Assembly (NCBI GenBank): GCA_021234155.1
Contig: JAJEKV010000003.1
Coordinates: forward strand, 33,895,166-33,959,165
Origin: Isoetes taiwanensis
Lineage: Eukaryota; Streptophyta; Lycopodiopsida; Isoetales; Isoetaceae
Direction of reading: 5' to 3'
Length of the DNA: 64,000 bases
This document shows positions 35,301 to 48,689 of the stretch, piece by piece. The position numbers and the translations under genes were made by a program. Position 1 is the first letter of the stretch, and each line of letters opens with the position of its first letter. The notes beneath the pieces are model-generated. The model saw nothing but the letters and a program-made list of their open reading frames with translations, did no database searches and was not told where the DNA came from.

Positions 35301-38300
35301 TATTTTGGTAGAGGTTAGATCTCATTTCATATTCTAAAAGCTTAAAAGCGTATAGAGGCTTGATATACCATCAAAACCTTAGGCAAACTCATATTCGACA
35401 TCTTAAAATGCGTAGAAAAAGTCCCAATCATAATTGAGCATAATGTCGAAGCGAGAGGTGTCGAAGCTCCAACATACGATGCGGGCCAGGATTGGCAGTC
35501 AGAATCACCTCGTTTAGAATATGTAGCAAAATAACGAGGGGTTCGAATTTGATATAGATATAATTCTTGAAACCATAGACCATATTCCTAAAAAACAATT
35601 CAATGGGTTATTAGAAAAAAAAACATAGATTTAAAATAAAAATGGTCACATTAGCTCCTTTGGTTAGATTGGTTAAAATAGTCATATTAGGACATTGAGT
35701 TATTTTGGTAGAGGTTAGAATCTCAAATATTTCATATTCTAAAAGCTTAAAGCGAAACCGTTATAGAGGCTTGATATACCATCAAAACCTTAGGCAAACT
35801 CATATTCATCTTAAAATGGTAAGCGTCCCCAATCATAATTGAGCATAATCGAAGCGAGGGTGTCGAGCTCCAACATGAGATGATGCATAAGGATTGGCCA
35901 GATCCGGCAGCATGGTAGTCGAGGGGTGCACCTCGTTTAGAATATGTAGCAAAATAACGAGGGTTCGAGGGGGATTTGATATAGATATAATTCTTGAAAC
36001 CATAGACCATATTCCTAAAACAATTCAATGGGTTATTAAAAAAAAAAACATAGATTTAAAATAAAAAATGGTCACATTAGCTCCTTTAAGTTAGATTGGT
36101 TAAAATAGTCATATTAGGACATTGAGTTAGTTATTTTGGTAGAGGTTGAATCCAATTATTTCATATTCTAAAAAGCTTAAGTTGAAGCCGTATAGAGGAA
36201 ACGATATACCATCAAACCCTTAGGCAAACTCATATTGACATCTTAAAATCATGAAATTCCCCAATCATAATTGAGCATAAATCGAAGCGAGAGGTGTCGA
36301 GCTCCAACATACGATGCAGGCCATAGGATTGGCCGGATCCGGCAGTGGTAGTCGGGTGCACCTCGTTTAGAATATGTAGCAAAATAACGAGGGGTTCGGG
36401 GGATTTGATATAGATATAATTCTTGAAACCATAGACCATATTCCTAAAACAATTCAATGGGTTATTAGAAAAAAAACATAGATTTAAAATAAAAATGGTC
36501 ACATTAGCTCCTTTGGTTAGATTGGTTAAAATAGTCATATTAGGACATTGAGTTATTTTGGTAGAGGTTGAATCTCAGTATTTCATATTCTAAAAGCTTA
36601 AAAGAGGGCAAACTCATATTCGACATCTTAAAATGGTAAGAAAGCGTCCCCAATCATAATTGAGCAAATCATAGAGAGGTGTCCTCCAACAATTCAATGG
36701 GTTCATAGTCGAAAAAACCTAGTTTAGAATATAAAAAATGGGGGGTTAGGGGGATTTGATGACCATATTCCTAAAACAATTCAATGGGTTTTAGTAAAAA
36801 AAACATAGATTTAAAATCCAAAATAGTCATTAGCTCATATTCTTAAAATAGTCATATTGGGACATTGAGTTATTTTAAGGTTGAATCAGATTCTAAAGAG
36901 GCTTGATATACCATCAAAACCTTTTTAGGAAACTCATATTGACATCTAAAAATCGTAGGCGTCCCCAATCATAATTGAGCATAATACCGAAGCTCCAACA
37001 TACGGCGTGCCGTAGGATTGGCCAATCCGGCGGCGTGGTAGTCGAGGGGTGCACCTCGTTTAGAATATGTAAAAATAACGAGGGGGTTCGGGGGGATTTG
37101 ATATAGATATAATTCTTGAAACCATAGACCATATTCCTAAAACAATTCAATGGGTTATTAGAAAAAAAAAACATAGATTTAAAATAAAAAATGGTCACAT
37201 TAGCTCCTTTGGTTAGATTGGTTAAAATAGTCATATTAGGACATTGAGTTATTTTGGTAGAGGTTGAATCTCAGTATTTCATATTCTAAAAAGCTTAAAA
37301 GCGAAGTAGTATAGAGGCTTGATATACCATCAAAACCTTAGGCAAACTCATATTCGACATCTTAAAATGGTAAAGCGTCCCCAATCATAATTGAGCATAA
37401 TCCCGAAGCGAGAGGTGTCATAGGGGGGAGGATTGAAAAAAACATCCACCTCGTTTAGAATATGTAGCAAAATAACGGGGGTTCAGGGGGGATTTGATAT
37501 AGATATAATTCTTGAAACCATAGACCATATTCCTAAAACAATTCAATGGGTTATTAGGGTTAGATTGGTTAAAATAGTCATATTAGGACATTGAGTTATT
37601 TTGGTAGAGGTTAGAATCTCAGGTATTTCATATTCTAAAAGCTTAAATATAAACATCTTTAAAATATTAATTGAGCATAATCATAAAAGCGAGAGGTGTC
37701 GAGGCATCGATGCGGGCGTAGGATTGGCGAGATCCGGCGTGTGGTAGTCGAGGTGCACCGTTTAGAATATGTAGCAAAATAACAATTTGATAAGATATAA
37801 TTCTTGAAACCATAGACCATATTCCTAAAACAATTCAATGGGTTATTAGAAAAAAAAACATAGATTTAAAATAAAAAATGGTCACATTAGCTCACTTTGG
37901 TTAGATTGGTTAAAATAGTCATATTAGGACATTGAGTTATTTTGGTAGAGGTTGAATCTCAAATGTTTCATATTCTAAAAAGCAAAAGCGGCTTAGGTAT
38001 AGAGGCTTGATATACCATCAAAACCTTAGGCAAACTCATATTCGACATCTTAAAATGGTAGAAGCGTCCCAATCATAATTGAGCATAATCGAAGCGAGAG
38101 GTGTCGGAAGCTCCAACATCACGATTCGTAGGATTGGCCAGATCCGGCGTGTGGTAGTCGGTGCACCTCGTTTAGAATATGTAGCAAAATAACGAGGGTT
38201 CGGGGATTTGATATAGATATAATTCTTGAAACCATAGACCATATTCCTAAAACAATTCAATGGGTTATTAGAAAAAAAAACATAGATTTAAAATAAAAAT

Positions 38301-41300
38301 GGTCACATTAGCTCACTTTGGTTAGATTGGTTAAAATAGTCATATTAGGACATTGAGTTATTTTGGTAGAGGTTGAATCTCAGGTATTTCATATTCTAAA
38401 AAGCTTAAATGAGAAGCCGTATAGGAGGCTTGATATACCATCAAAACCTTAGGCAAACTCATATTCGACATCTTAAAATCTTAGAAACGTCCCCAATCAT
38501 AATTGAGCATAATCCGAAGCGAGAGGTGTCGAGAAGGAAACCAACATCTTCCAGTGGATTGGCAATCCGGTTTATTATAGTCGAGGGTGCACCTCGTTTC
38601 CGAATATGTAGCAAAATAAAATGTGGGGGGTTCGGTTCGGGATTTGATATAGATATAATTCTTGAAACCATAGACCATAAAAAATTCCTAAAACAATTCA
38701 ATGGGTTATTAGAAAAAAAAAAACATAGATTTAAAATAAAAAATGGTCACATCTAGCTCAATCATAATTGAGCATTAGATTGGTTAAAATAATCATATTA
38801 GGACATTGAGTTATTTTGGTAGAGGTTGAATCTCAGGGGTATTTCATATTCTAAAAAAATAATTAATAAACCGAGGGAGGTTCTTGATATACCATCAAAA
38901 CCTTAGGCAAACTCATATTCGACATCTTAAAATCGTAGGCGTCCCCAATCATAATTCTTGAAACCATAGACCATATTCCTAAAACAATTCAATGGGTTAT
39001 TAGAAAAAAAAAACATAGATTTAAAATAAAAAATGGTCACATTAGCTCACTGGTTAGATTGGTTAAAATAGTCAATTAGGACATTGAGTTATTTTGGTAG
39101 AGTTCGATCTCCTCAGGTATTTCATATTCTAAAAGCTTGAATTATAGAGGAAATATACCATCAAAACCTTAGGCAAACTCATATTGACATCTTAAAATCG
39201 TGGGAGCATAATCCCGAACTTGAGAGGTGTCGACAGATCCGGCGGTACGGATTGAATATGTAGCAAAATAACGATCCGTTCACGTGGTAATCCTTGGTGC
39301 ACCTCGTTTAGAATATGTAGCAAAATAACATTGAGGGGTTCGAATCTCAGATTTGATATAGATATAATTCTCTTGAAACCATAGACCATATTCCTAAAAC
39401 AATTCAATGGGTTATTAGAAAAAAAAAACATAGATTTAAAATAAAAAATGGTCACATTAGCTCACTGGTTAGATTGGTTAAAATAGTCATATTAGGACAT
39501 TGAGTTATTTTGGTAGAGGTTCGAATCTCCGTATTTCATATTCTAAAAGCTTAAGCGAAACCGTATAGAGGCTTGATATACCATCAAAACCTTAGGCAAA
39601 CTCATATTCGACATCTTAAAATCGTAAATCAACATGAGGTAGTAGGGGTAGGATTGAGGATCCACGACGTGTGGTAGTCCAGGGTGCACCTCGTTTAGAA
39701 TATGTAGCAAAATAACAGGGGGTTCCAGGGGGATTTGATATAGATATAATTCTTGAAACCATAGACCATATTCCTAAAACAATTCAATGGGTTATTAGAA
39801 AAAAAAAACATAGATTTAAAATAAAAAATGGTCACATTAGCTCCTTTGGTTAGATTGGTTAAAATAGTCATATTAGGACATTGAGTTATTTTGGTAGAGT
39901 TGAATCTCAGATTTCATATTCTAAAAAGCTTAAAAACGGAACAATTATAGAGGCTTGATATACCATCAAAACCTTAGGCAAACTCATATTCGACATCTTA
40001 AAATCGTAGGGGTTAAAGTAATCATAATTGAGCATAATCGAAGCGAGGGTGTCCGAGAGCTCCAACATACGGTCACGGGCGTGGGATTGGGATTCCGGCC
40101 CGACATCTGGGTTAGTCGAGGGTCGACCTGGGTTTAGAATATGTAGCAAAATAACAAGGGGTTCCAGGGGGATTTGATATAGATATAATTCTTGAAACCA
40201 TAGACCATATTCCTAAAACAATTCAATGGGTTATTAGAAAAAAAAAACATAGATTTAAAATAAAAAATGGTCACATTAGCTCACTGGTTAGATTGGTTAA
40301 AATAATCATATTAGGACATTGAGTTATTTTGGTAGAGGTTCGAATCTCAGGTATTTCATATTCTAAAAGCTTAAAAGAAACCCATTATAGAGGCTTGATA
40401 TACCATCAAAACCTTAGGCAAACTCATATTCGACATCTTAAAATCGTAGGCGTCCCCAATCATAATTGTGAGCATAATCGAGAGAGGTGTCGAGCTCCAA
40501 TCATAATTGTTTTTGAATATGTAGCAAAATAACATATTCTCAAAGGATTTGATATAGATATAATTCTTGAAACCATAGACCATATTCCTAAAACAATTCA
40601 ATGGGTTATTAGAAAAAAAAAACATAGATTTAAAATAAAAATGGTCACATTAGCTCCTTTGGTTAGATTGGTTAAAATAGTCATATTAGGACATTGAGTT
40701 ATTTTGGTAGAGGTTGAATCTCAGGTATTTCATATTCTAAAAGCTTAAAAAGAAACAGTATAGGAGGCTTGATATACCATCAAAACCTTAGGCAAACTCA
40801 TATTGACATCTCTTAAAATGGTGGGCGTCCCCAATCATAATTGAGCATAATCGAAGCAGAGGTGTCCTCCAACTTAGCTCCACGGTTAGGATTGTGATCG
40901 GCATCGTGGTAGTCGATGGGTGGTAGTCGGTGCACCTCGTTTAAATATGTAGCAAAATAACATTCTTGAAACCATAGTTCGAGGGGATTTGATATAGATA
41001 TAATTCTTGAAACCATAGACCATATTCCTAAAACAATTCAATGGGTTATTAGAAAAAAAAAACATAGATTTAAAAAAAAAAATGGTCACATTAGCTCACT
41101 GGTTAGATTGGTTAAAATAATCATATTAGGACATTGAGTTATTTTGGTAGAGGTTGAATCTCATTATTTCATATTCTAAAAGCTTAAAACCGAGTAGAGG
41201 CTTGATATACCATCAAAACCTTAGGCAAACTCATATTCGACATCTTAAAATCATAATTGAGCATAATCAAGGTAGAGGTTGATCGTCCAACATGCCCCAG

Positions 41301-44300
41301 TCCAATCATACGTCCCCAATCATAATTGAAACCATAGCCATATTCCTAAAACAATTCAATGGGTTATCCGAAAAAAAAAACATAGAAAAATAAAAAAATG
41401 GTCACATTAGCTCACCGGTTAGATTGGTTAAAATAGTCATATTAGGACATTGGTTATTTTGGTAGATTGTTAAGCGAAATATAGAAGCTTGATATCAAAA
41501 CCTTAGGCAAACTCATATTCGACATCTTAAAATGGTAGTCGGAGTGCACCCGGTCGGCTCCTGGTTAGTTTAGAATATGTAGCAAAATAACGAGGGGTTC
41601 CATCAAAACCTGGGGATTTGATATAGATATAATTCTTGAAACCATAGACCATATTCCTAAAACAATTCAATGGGTTATTAGAAAAAAAAGCATAGATTTA
41701 AAATAAAAAAATGGTCACATTAGCTCCTTTGGTTAGATTGGTTAAAATAGTCATATTAGGACATTGAGTTATTTTGGTAGAGGTTGAATCTCAAGTATTT
41801 CATATTCTAAAAGCTTAAAAAACCGTGATATACCAGGCAAACTCATATACCATCAAAATGCGTAGAAACGTCCCCAATTTTAATTAGGCATAATCGAAAT
41901 GAGAGGTGTCGGAAGCTCCATATTGTGACATCTTCCAACGAGGGTTCCCCTTTGATATAATATAATTCTTGAAACCATAGACCATATTCCTAAAACAATT
42001 CAATTGAGCATAGATTTAAAAAAAAAAATGGTCACGAGGATTGGTTAAAATAGTCATATTAGGACATTGAGTTATTTTGGAGGTTGAATCTCGATCTCCA
42101 TTCTAAAAGCTTCATATTCTAATATAGAGGCATATACCATCAAAACCTTAGGCAAACTCATATTACGACATCTTAAAATCGTGGGCCCCCAATCATAATT
42201 GGATTGATCAGGTGTCCGGAAGCTCCAACATGGTAGTCCAGGTGCACCTCGTTTAGAATATGTAGCAAAATAACAGGGGTTCGGGGGATTTGATATAGAT
42301 ATAATTCTTGAAACCATAGACCATATTCCTAAAACAATTCAATGGGTTATTAGAAAAAAAAAAAAACATAGATTTAAAATAAAAATGGTCACATTAGCTC
42401 ACTTTGTTAGATTGGTTAAAATAGTCATATTAGGACATTGAGTTATTTTGGTAGAGGTTAGAATCTCAGATTTCATATTCTAAAAGCTTAAAGCGAAACC
42501 AGTATAGAGGCTTGATATACCATCAAAACCTTAGGCAAACTCATATTCGACATCTTAAAATCGTTAGGCCCCCCAATCATAATTGAGCATAATCAAACGA
42601 GAGGGTGTCGGAAGCTCCAACATACAACGTTAGAATTGGTTCAAACCCGGCTTAGAATGGTAGTCGGGGATATAGATATAATTCTTGAAACCATAGCACC
42701 TTCAATGGAGCCAAAAAAAACATTTTAAAATAAAATGGTCATATTATGTTAGATTGGTTAAAATAGTCATATTAGGACATTGGTTATTTTGGTAGAGGTT
42801 TGTTATAGATTTCATAATTCTTGAAACCATAGACCATATTCCATCAAAAACAATTCATATTCACATTAAAATAGAAAAAAAATTTTTAAACCATAGATTT
42901 CCTAAAAAAATGGTTACATAGATTTAAAATCCAAAATGGTTAGATTGGTTAAAATAGTCATATTAGGACATTGAGTTATTTTGGTAGAGGTTCTGAATCT
43001 CATTTCATATTCTAAAAGCTTAAACGAAGGGTGCGATATACCATCAAACCTTAGGCAAACTCATATTCACATCTTAAAATCGTAACCAAATAATTGAGCA
43101 TAATCGAAGCGAGAGGTGTCGGCTCCAACATGGGGGCGTGGGATTTGATCCGGCGGCTATAGTAGTCCATAATTCCAGGGTGCACCCTCGTTTTAGAATA
43201 TGTAAATATAGATATAATTCTTGAAACCATAGACCATATTCCTAAAACAATTCAATGGGTTATTAGAAAAAAAAAACATAGATTTAAAATAAAAATGGTC
43301 ACATTAGTTCACCTGGTTAGATTGGTTAAAATAGTCATATTAGGACATTGAGTTATTTTGGTAGAGGTTCGAATCTCAGAGTATTTCATATTCTAAAAGC
43401 TTAAAGCTTAAACCAGTATAGAGGCTTGATATACCATCAAAACCTTAGGCAAACTCATATTGACATCTTAAAATCGTGGCGTCCCCAATCATAATTGAGC
43501 ATAATCGCGAGAGGTGTCGAAGCTCCAACATCAGAGCGACCGGTGGTAGTCCACCTATTTAGAATATGTAGCAAAATTTCGATGGGTTTGATATAGATAT
43601 AATTCTTGAAACCATAGACCATATTCCTAAAACAATTCAATGGGTTATTAGAAAAAAAAACATAGATTTAAAAAAAAAATGGTACATTAGCTCCTTTAGT
43701 TAGATTGGTTAAAATAGTCATATTAGGACATTGAGTTATTTTGGTAGAGGTTCTCTCAATTTCATATTCTAAAAGCTTAAGCGAAACGTATAGGATATAC
43801 CATCAAAACCTTTAGGCAAACTCATATTCGACATCTTAAAATGGGTAGTCCCCAATCATAATTGAGCATAATCGAAGCGAGGTGTCGAACATGATTGGCG
43901 GATCAGAGTCAACATGCGATGGAGGCGTGGGATTGGCCAGAAATGAGCGCGTGGTAGTCAGGGTGCACCTCGTTTAGAATATGTAGCAAAATAATGGGTT
44001 CGAGGGGATTTGATATAGATATAATTCTTGAAACCATAGACCATATTCCTAAAACAATTCAATGGGTTATTAGAAAAAAAAAACATAGATTTAAAATAAA
44101 AATGGTCACATTAGCTCACTGGGTTAGATTGGTTAAAATAGTCATATTAGGACATTGAGTTATTTTGGTAGAGGTTCGAATCTCAAAACCTTAAGGCAAT
44201 TTTTCATATTCTAAAAGCTTAAAAACCACCATTATAGAGGTTTGATATACCATCAAAACCTTAGGCAAACTCATTCATTTATTAGACATCTTTAAAATGG

Positions 44301-44884
44301 TAGAGGTCATAAAGCATAATATTCTAAAAGCTTGAGAGGTGTCGAAAACATAAAATAAATGTCAAAGGTATAATTGACCGACAATATCGAAGCTCCCAAC
44401 ATCTGTCAGTGCACCCTCGTTTAGAATATGTAAAAATAACGAGGGGGTTCCAATTTGATATAGATATAATTCTTGAAACCATAGACCATATTCCTAAAAC
44501 AATTCAATGGGTTATTAGAAAAAAAACATAGATTTAAAATAAAAATGGTCACATTAGCTCACTTTGGTTAATTGGTTAAAATAGTCATATTAGGACATTG
44601 AGTCCATCCAATCTCAGAACATATTCTAAAAAGCTTAAAAGCTAGATCTTAAAATGGGCGATATAATTGATCAAAACCTTGAGAAGGTGTCGAGCTCATA
44701 TTCACAATCGAGAGGTGCACCTCGTTTTAAAATGTAGTAAAATAACGGAGAAAAAACATAGATTTAAAATAAAAAATGGTCACCTCATGGCAAAAAATAG
44801 TCATATTAGGCACTATTCTAAAGATTAGGAATCCATCAAAGGAAACTCATATCTTTAAAATAGATGGCATATGATTGAGCATGC

Positions 44885-47484
44885 AAAAGAAGTTGAAGCA
44901 TTAGTAAGTTCTTGGCTAGATGGCATATGATTTTGATTAAGGAAAGGTAAGAAAAAAAAAAATTGATTGTCTCGGGAAAGAAGTTATTGATTGTGTTAAA
45001 ATCTTATTGGGCAAACCACACGGTATCTCCAAATGCTAAAGATGTTAGATCAGGAAGAGGGAAGTATCCTAAACATCCGACACATTATCTCAAGTGAGCC
45101 AGGTGAGTTTTGTCATGCCATATTTTTTATATTCAATTATAAAAACATTGTTAAATTTGCTATATTGCTTAGTGCTAAATTGCTTATCTTGTTTGCCTCG
45201 TTTGTAGTCAATAGTACTAAATAGCTTCTTATCTTTTAATACTTGCATGAATACTATGAAAAATGGAATTAGTACTTCATCGCCTGAAATGGGAATATGT
45301 ATACTAACTAGTGATTGTGTTTTGATATTAGTAATAGTGAACAAAAATTAAAGGGTAATGCGCTAACTAGTACTATGTTGTTTGAGTTGAGTGGATCACC
45401 GGTTTAACGGAATCACAATAATTTGTACTAGTATGTTTGTTCTAGTACTATCCAAGGGAGGTAGCATCGTTTGCTAACTAGTGCTATGCTATGCAAGGTA
45501 GGACTACTCATGGATGTAGTGGTGCTTAGCACTAGAATGACTTTTTCTCAAGCCGAGACCCTAATTTTGTGTTTTATGCTTGTGTTCTCCGCGAGTTTAC
45601 CATTGCTGTTGTAATTGCAGATTGAATTTTTCTTGGGCTTCAAGGCTGAGTTTCCCCATGTTGAAATAAAAGCGAGGAGTTTTGAAAATTGAAACCCTAC
45701 TTTGTGGTGAAGTTGAAGGATTTCAATACACATTTGTTGCATGCACCATCGTGAGGATAACCATGTTGCGGGAAGGGATCAACAAAATGAGAAGTTCTTC
45801 ATTGGTGCACCCTTCAGATTGCAATTGTACATGTCCGGAGTATGCAATAGCGAAACACAGACCCGAGGAGGTTAGTTGTAGCGCATCAAAGTGGAAGATG
45901 AACTCCAGTAGTGAGATGTGGAAGAAGATGGTGTGTCCGAAAGAACAGGAAGATGATTGGCACAAAATGATTGTCTAAGTAGGTGAGTGCAAAACTTGTG
46001 GTATTAAAATTTTCCTATTTGCCCAAAGGAGGAAGTTGATGATAGCAACACCAAAGTTCAAAGGGGAGTATTTGGACTATGAGGATGTTGGCTTTGATAA
46101 GAAGGGCAAAAAGAAGACTAGATTACAACACGGTATCTAGAACCGAACCAAAAGTTTTGATGGAGACATTTAGGAAGAAGACAAAGGAATATGTCGGTCA
46201 TAATTTCCGTTACAAGTGGCAAGGAATCACAATTTAGAAAGCTGTTACAAAGGTTTCGAAGATACCATAGTATCTATTCTTGACTTTGCTGAAAATTACA
46301 CTCAAAGAGCGAGAATGAAGTTCAATCAATGCAGCACAATGAATGCAGGGTTACTATTCTTGTTCATTTGACATATAGAAGGGATTCTAAAACGCAAGAA
46401 ATTATCAAAGAAGAGCATTTTTACATCTCGGATGATAGGCAACATGATTCGTTGTTACAAAGCGGCCTTTATGTTACATCACAATTGGTTGATTGAAAAC
46501 AACATAAAAGCAAAATGCATGTGCTTTTCAGATGGAGCGACTTCCCAATTCAAATCCGCGAGAGGATTCTACTTCATTTCGATATCGAAGGGCTTGACAG
46601 ACATGGACATGATGTGGAACTTTTGGGGTTCAGTCACGGTAAAGGAGAACCACGATGGTGCCAGTGCGTGAATCAAGAGGGCATTAAAAGGCGGCCGGTT
46701 GAGAGGTGTTACATTAAGGAATGCTCAAGATATTAATGAGTGGCTACGGAAATACATGGAAACAAAGACAGCTCAACATCTTATCTTAAACAAAGTGTGG
46801 TCGGGAGGCACTACGGGAAATTGGAAAGAGCGAGGTGGATAGAAAAAATGAATGGGCTGCAAAAACAGTTAAAGATACAAGAAGCTTGCATTGCATTCTT
46901 GGATTTTCAACTAATCCAACACATTTACAGGTAAGGAAGCTTTCTTGTTTCTGTACAGAATGCATTCTGATGAATTGGGATTTTTGTCCCAATAAAACAC
47001 ACACAGGAGAATGGAAATTAGTTGTCATTGAGCCTACTGCCAAGTTTAACGGGGATAGGGGAGAGGAAGACGACGATGCAATTTATTTTGGCACGTCAGA
47101 TGATCTTAGCAGCCAGCTCATACTTGGTGATGTTTTTGCAGTTGTTGCACCAACAAACAACTATGAGAATGTTGAATTCTATCTTGTTCTATGTACAAAG
47201 CCAAGATATGTTGTTGAGCGGGGGAGTTTGTAGATCAGCATGGGCAGAAATTTTCCATTGGGGATGAGGTCATCGAAGGTAATTACTATGAGAAGTTGCA
47301 CAACTCAAAAAAAGGCTACAAATATTGTCCAGACAATAAAGCCATTGTGTTTGTGGAGCAAGTTGCAGGAATTAAAATCCATATGTCTGTTGCCAAACAC
47401 AGTGTCAAAGGTTGTGATACGGTTTATACTCTCGAAGAAGAAGAAAAAGAACGAATACTTGAGAATCTCCCCGGTCTTCTATAA
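44885..47484 (+). pseudogene. Second DDE-type transposase (SDG..QFK / HGKG family), decayed
   Basis: Scattered plus-strand pieces occur in the expected order: WANHTVSPNAKDVRSG (about 45007-45055); IEFFLGFKAEFPHVEIKARS (45620-45680) then LKPYFVVKLK; REGINKMRSSSLVHPSDCNC (45770-45830); DFAENYTQRAR (46283-46316); CMCFSDGATSQFKSARGFYF (46519-46578); WNFWG then, after a one-base shift, FSHGKGE (about 46615-46650); RKLSCFCTECI (46938-46970); GDVFAVVAPTNNYENVEFYL (47130-47190); and a C-terminal LPGLL stop (47484). DFAENY, the SDG and the HGKG-DGAGA-like site define a plant/animal DDE transposase type distinct from the one at 15.5-18.6 kb. At least five frame changes and stops make it inactive. Confidence 0.6.
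45283..45430 (+). repeat. Repeat paralogous to 48036-48180, unoccupied site
   Basis: Shares CTGAAATGGGAATATGTATA, TTTTGATATTAGTA and ACTATGTTGTTTGAGTT with 48036-48174. It carries the intact target word ATAATTTG (45418-45425) followed by TACTA, which in the 48-kb copy is split by a MITE. Confidence 0.85.
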
Positions 47485-47619
47485 AAGATTCATCATGATG
47501 CACATGATTAACAATTCGGTTTTGAAAATGGTACTGGATCCCTGCATTGTTTCCTTTTTTGTTTAATACATAATTTATCAGATTATGTCCATCAGATTAT
47601 TATTAGCATAAACTATCTT

Positions 47620-47830
47620 AAACTATCATGCATGCTACTGATGGAATACTCCATGTATGAATTTTTTAATGTATCAGATTTATTAGTTTATATTCAGTAG
47701 CATAATCTTTATCAGATTATGTCCATCTTTTAGTATGCTCAATGTCCATCAGAGAATTCATACATGGAGTATTTGTATAAGATGCATGCTACTGATGGAA
47801 TACTCCATGTATGAATTCTTTAATTAATCT
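47620..47830. repeat. Direct and inverted repeats around ATACTCCATGTATGAATT
   Basis: GCATGCTACTGATGGAATAC followed by TCCATGTATGAATT occurs at about 47630-47665 and 47783-47818 on plus. The inverted form AATTCATACATGGAGTATT lies between at about 47756-47774. Long hairpins are possible, suggesting a small foldback element. Confidence 0.7.
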
Positions 47831-48174
47831 GATATTATGCTTAAAGCCTCACATAACAAAACAATCAGTGAAAGGCAGTTTAGCTTAACACTGCTACTCT
47901 TAAGGATTACCACAAAAATGAATATCTAACTACAAGCTTAATGCTACAACACCATGGACTGAGGAAAATACTTAGCTCAACAAATCATGATCTACAAGAA
48001 CATGTATGCCTCTATGTCAGGTTGATTGTTTGCTGTCTGAAATGGGAATATGTATACTAACTAGTGACAGGTTTTGATATTAGTACTAGTGAACGAAATT
48101 AAAGTACTGTGTCTGCTAACTAATACTATGTTGTTTGAGTTAGTGGATCACACTTTAACAGATGCAATAATTTG

Positions 48175-48665
48175 CAGGGAAAAAATTAAGGAACTTTTAT
48201 ATTCAAAGTGGTGAAATAGACTTGGCTAAAGTATGCCAAAAGTTGAGGTGAAAGCTTCTAATGTTTAGCTAAACTTCCTAAATTTTGCCACCTGTACTTT
48301 CTTATGTTTGGCTAAACTTTTATTTAAAAAAAAAAAAAATCTTCTATCTTTTGTCTATTTTGCATTAATTTAAGACCTAAATATTAACTGAGCATCATAA
48401 ATATAAAGGCTATAGGATAATTTGGCTAAACTGCACTAAAATTTGACATAAAAGCTTCTAAATTTTGGCTAAACTTTCCAAATTTTGGCAGTTACACTTT
48501 CTTGCGATTAGCTAAAGTCGGACGAAATGGAGGTCGGGCGTGAAATAGACTTGGCTAAAATTTTATTTTTTTTAGCCCAAAAAGGGCCATAGTTTAGCCA
48601 ATTTTTTTCCAAACAAGGCCAAAATTTCGCCATTTAGCTAAGTTTAGCCACTAATTTTTTCCATG
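48175..48665. mobile_element. hAT-type MITE, 491 bp, with exact 8-bp TSD and known empty site
   Basis: Begins CAGGGAAAAAATTA and ends TAATTTTTTCCATG (terminal inverted repeat with one mismatch). Flanked by exact 8-bp ATAATTTG at 48167-48174 and 48666-48673. The interior is full of TTTGGCTAAACTT / TTAGCTAAACT words in both orientations. A paralogous copy of the flank at 45283-45430 has the same site once and no insert, which proves insertion. Confidence 0.9.
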
Positions 48666-48689
48666 ATAATTTGTACTAAACGTTAATTA

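Larger units (their letters stand above)
24470..44830 (+). repeat. 20-kb satellite array of ~430-bp units with tRNA-like core
   Basis: About fifty head-to-tail copies of one unit. Full-length units are 420-437 bp, with many shortened ones. In order, a unit has GATTTGATATAGATATAATT, CTTGAAACCATAGACCATAT, CAATGGGTTATTAG, a run of 7-13 A, ATAGATTTAAAATAAAAA, ATGGTCACATTAGCTCACTGG, GGACATTGAGTTATTTTGG, AGAGGTTCGAATCTCC, TTTCATATTCTAAAAGCTT, AGGCTTGATATACCATC, CTTAGGCAAACTCATATTCG, CCCCAATCATAATTGAGCAT, a variable CG-containing stretch of ~80 bp and CACCTCGTTTAGAATATGTA. AT-only blocks are nearly invariant; differences gather in segments containing CpG. Some stretches (28840-29150, 41820-42200, 44590-44830) are scrambled mosaics of unit pieces. 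Open frames here are short by-products of the repeat. Confidence 0.95.

Noticed and set aside
24470-44830. Dozens of 60-118 aa open frames on both strands (recurring MVSRIISISN and MIYHQNLRQT starts)
   Set aside because: They recur with the satellite unit, shift with indels and end at unit-specific stops; they are by-products of the repeat, not genes.
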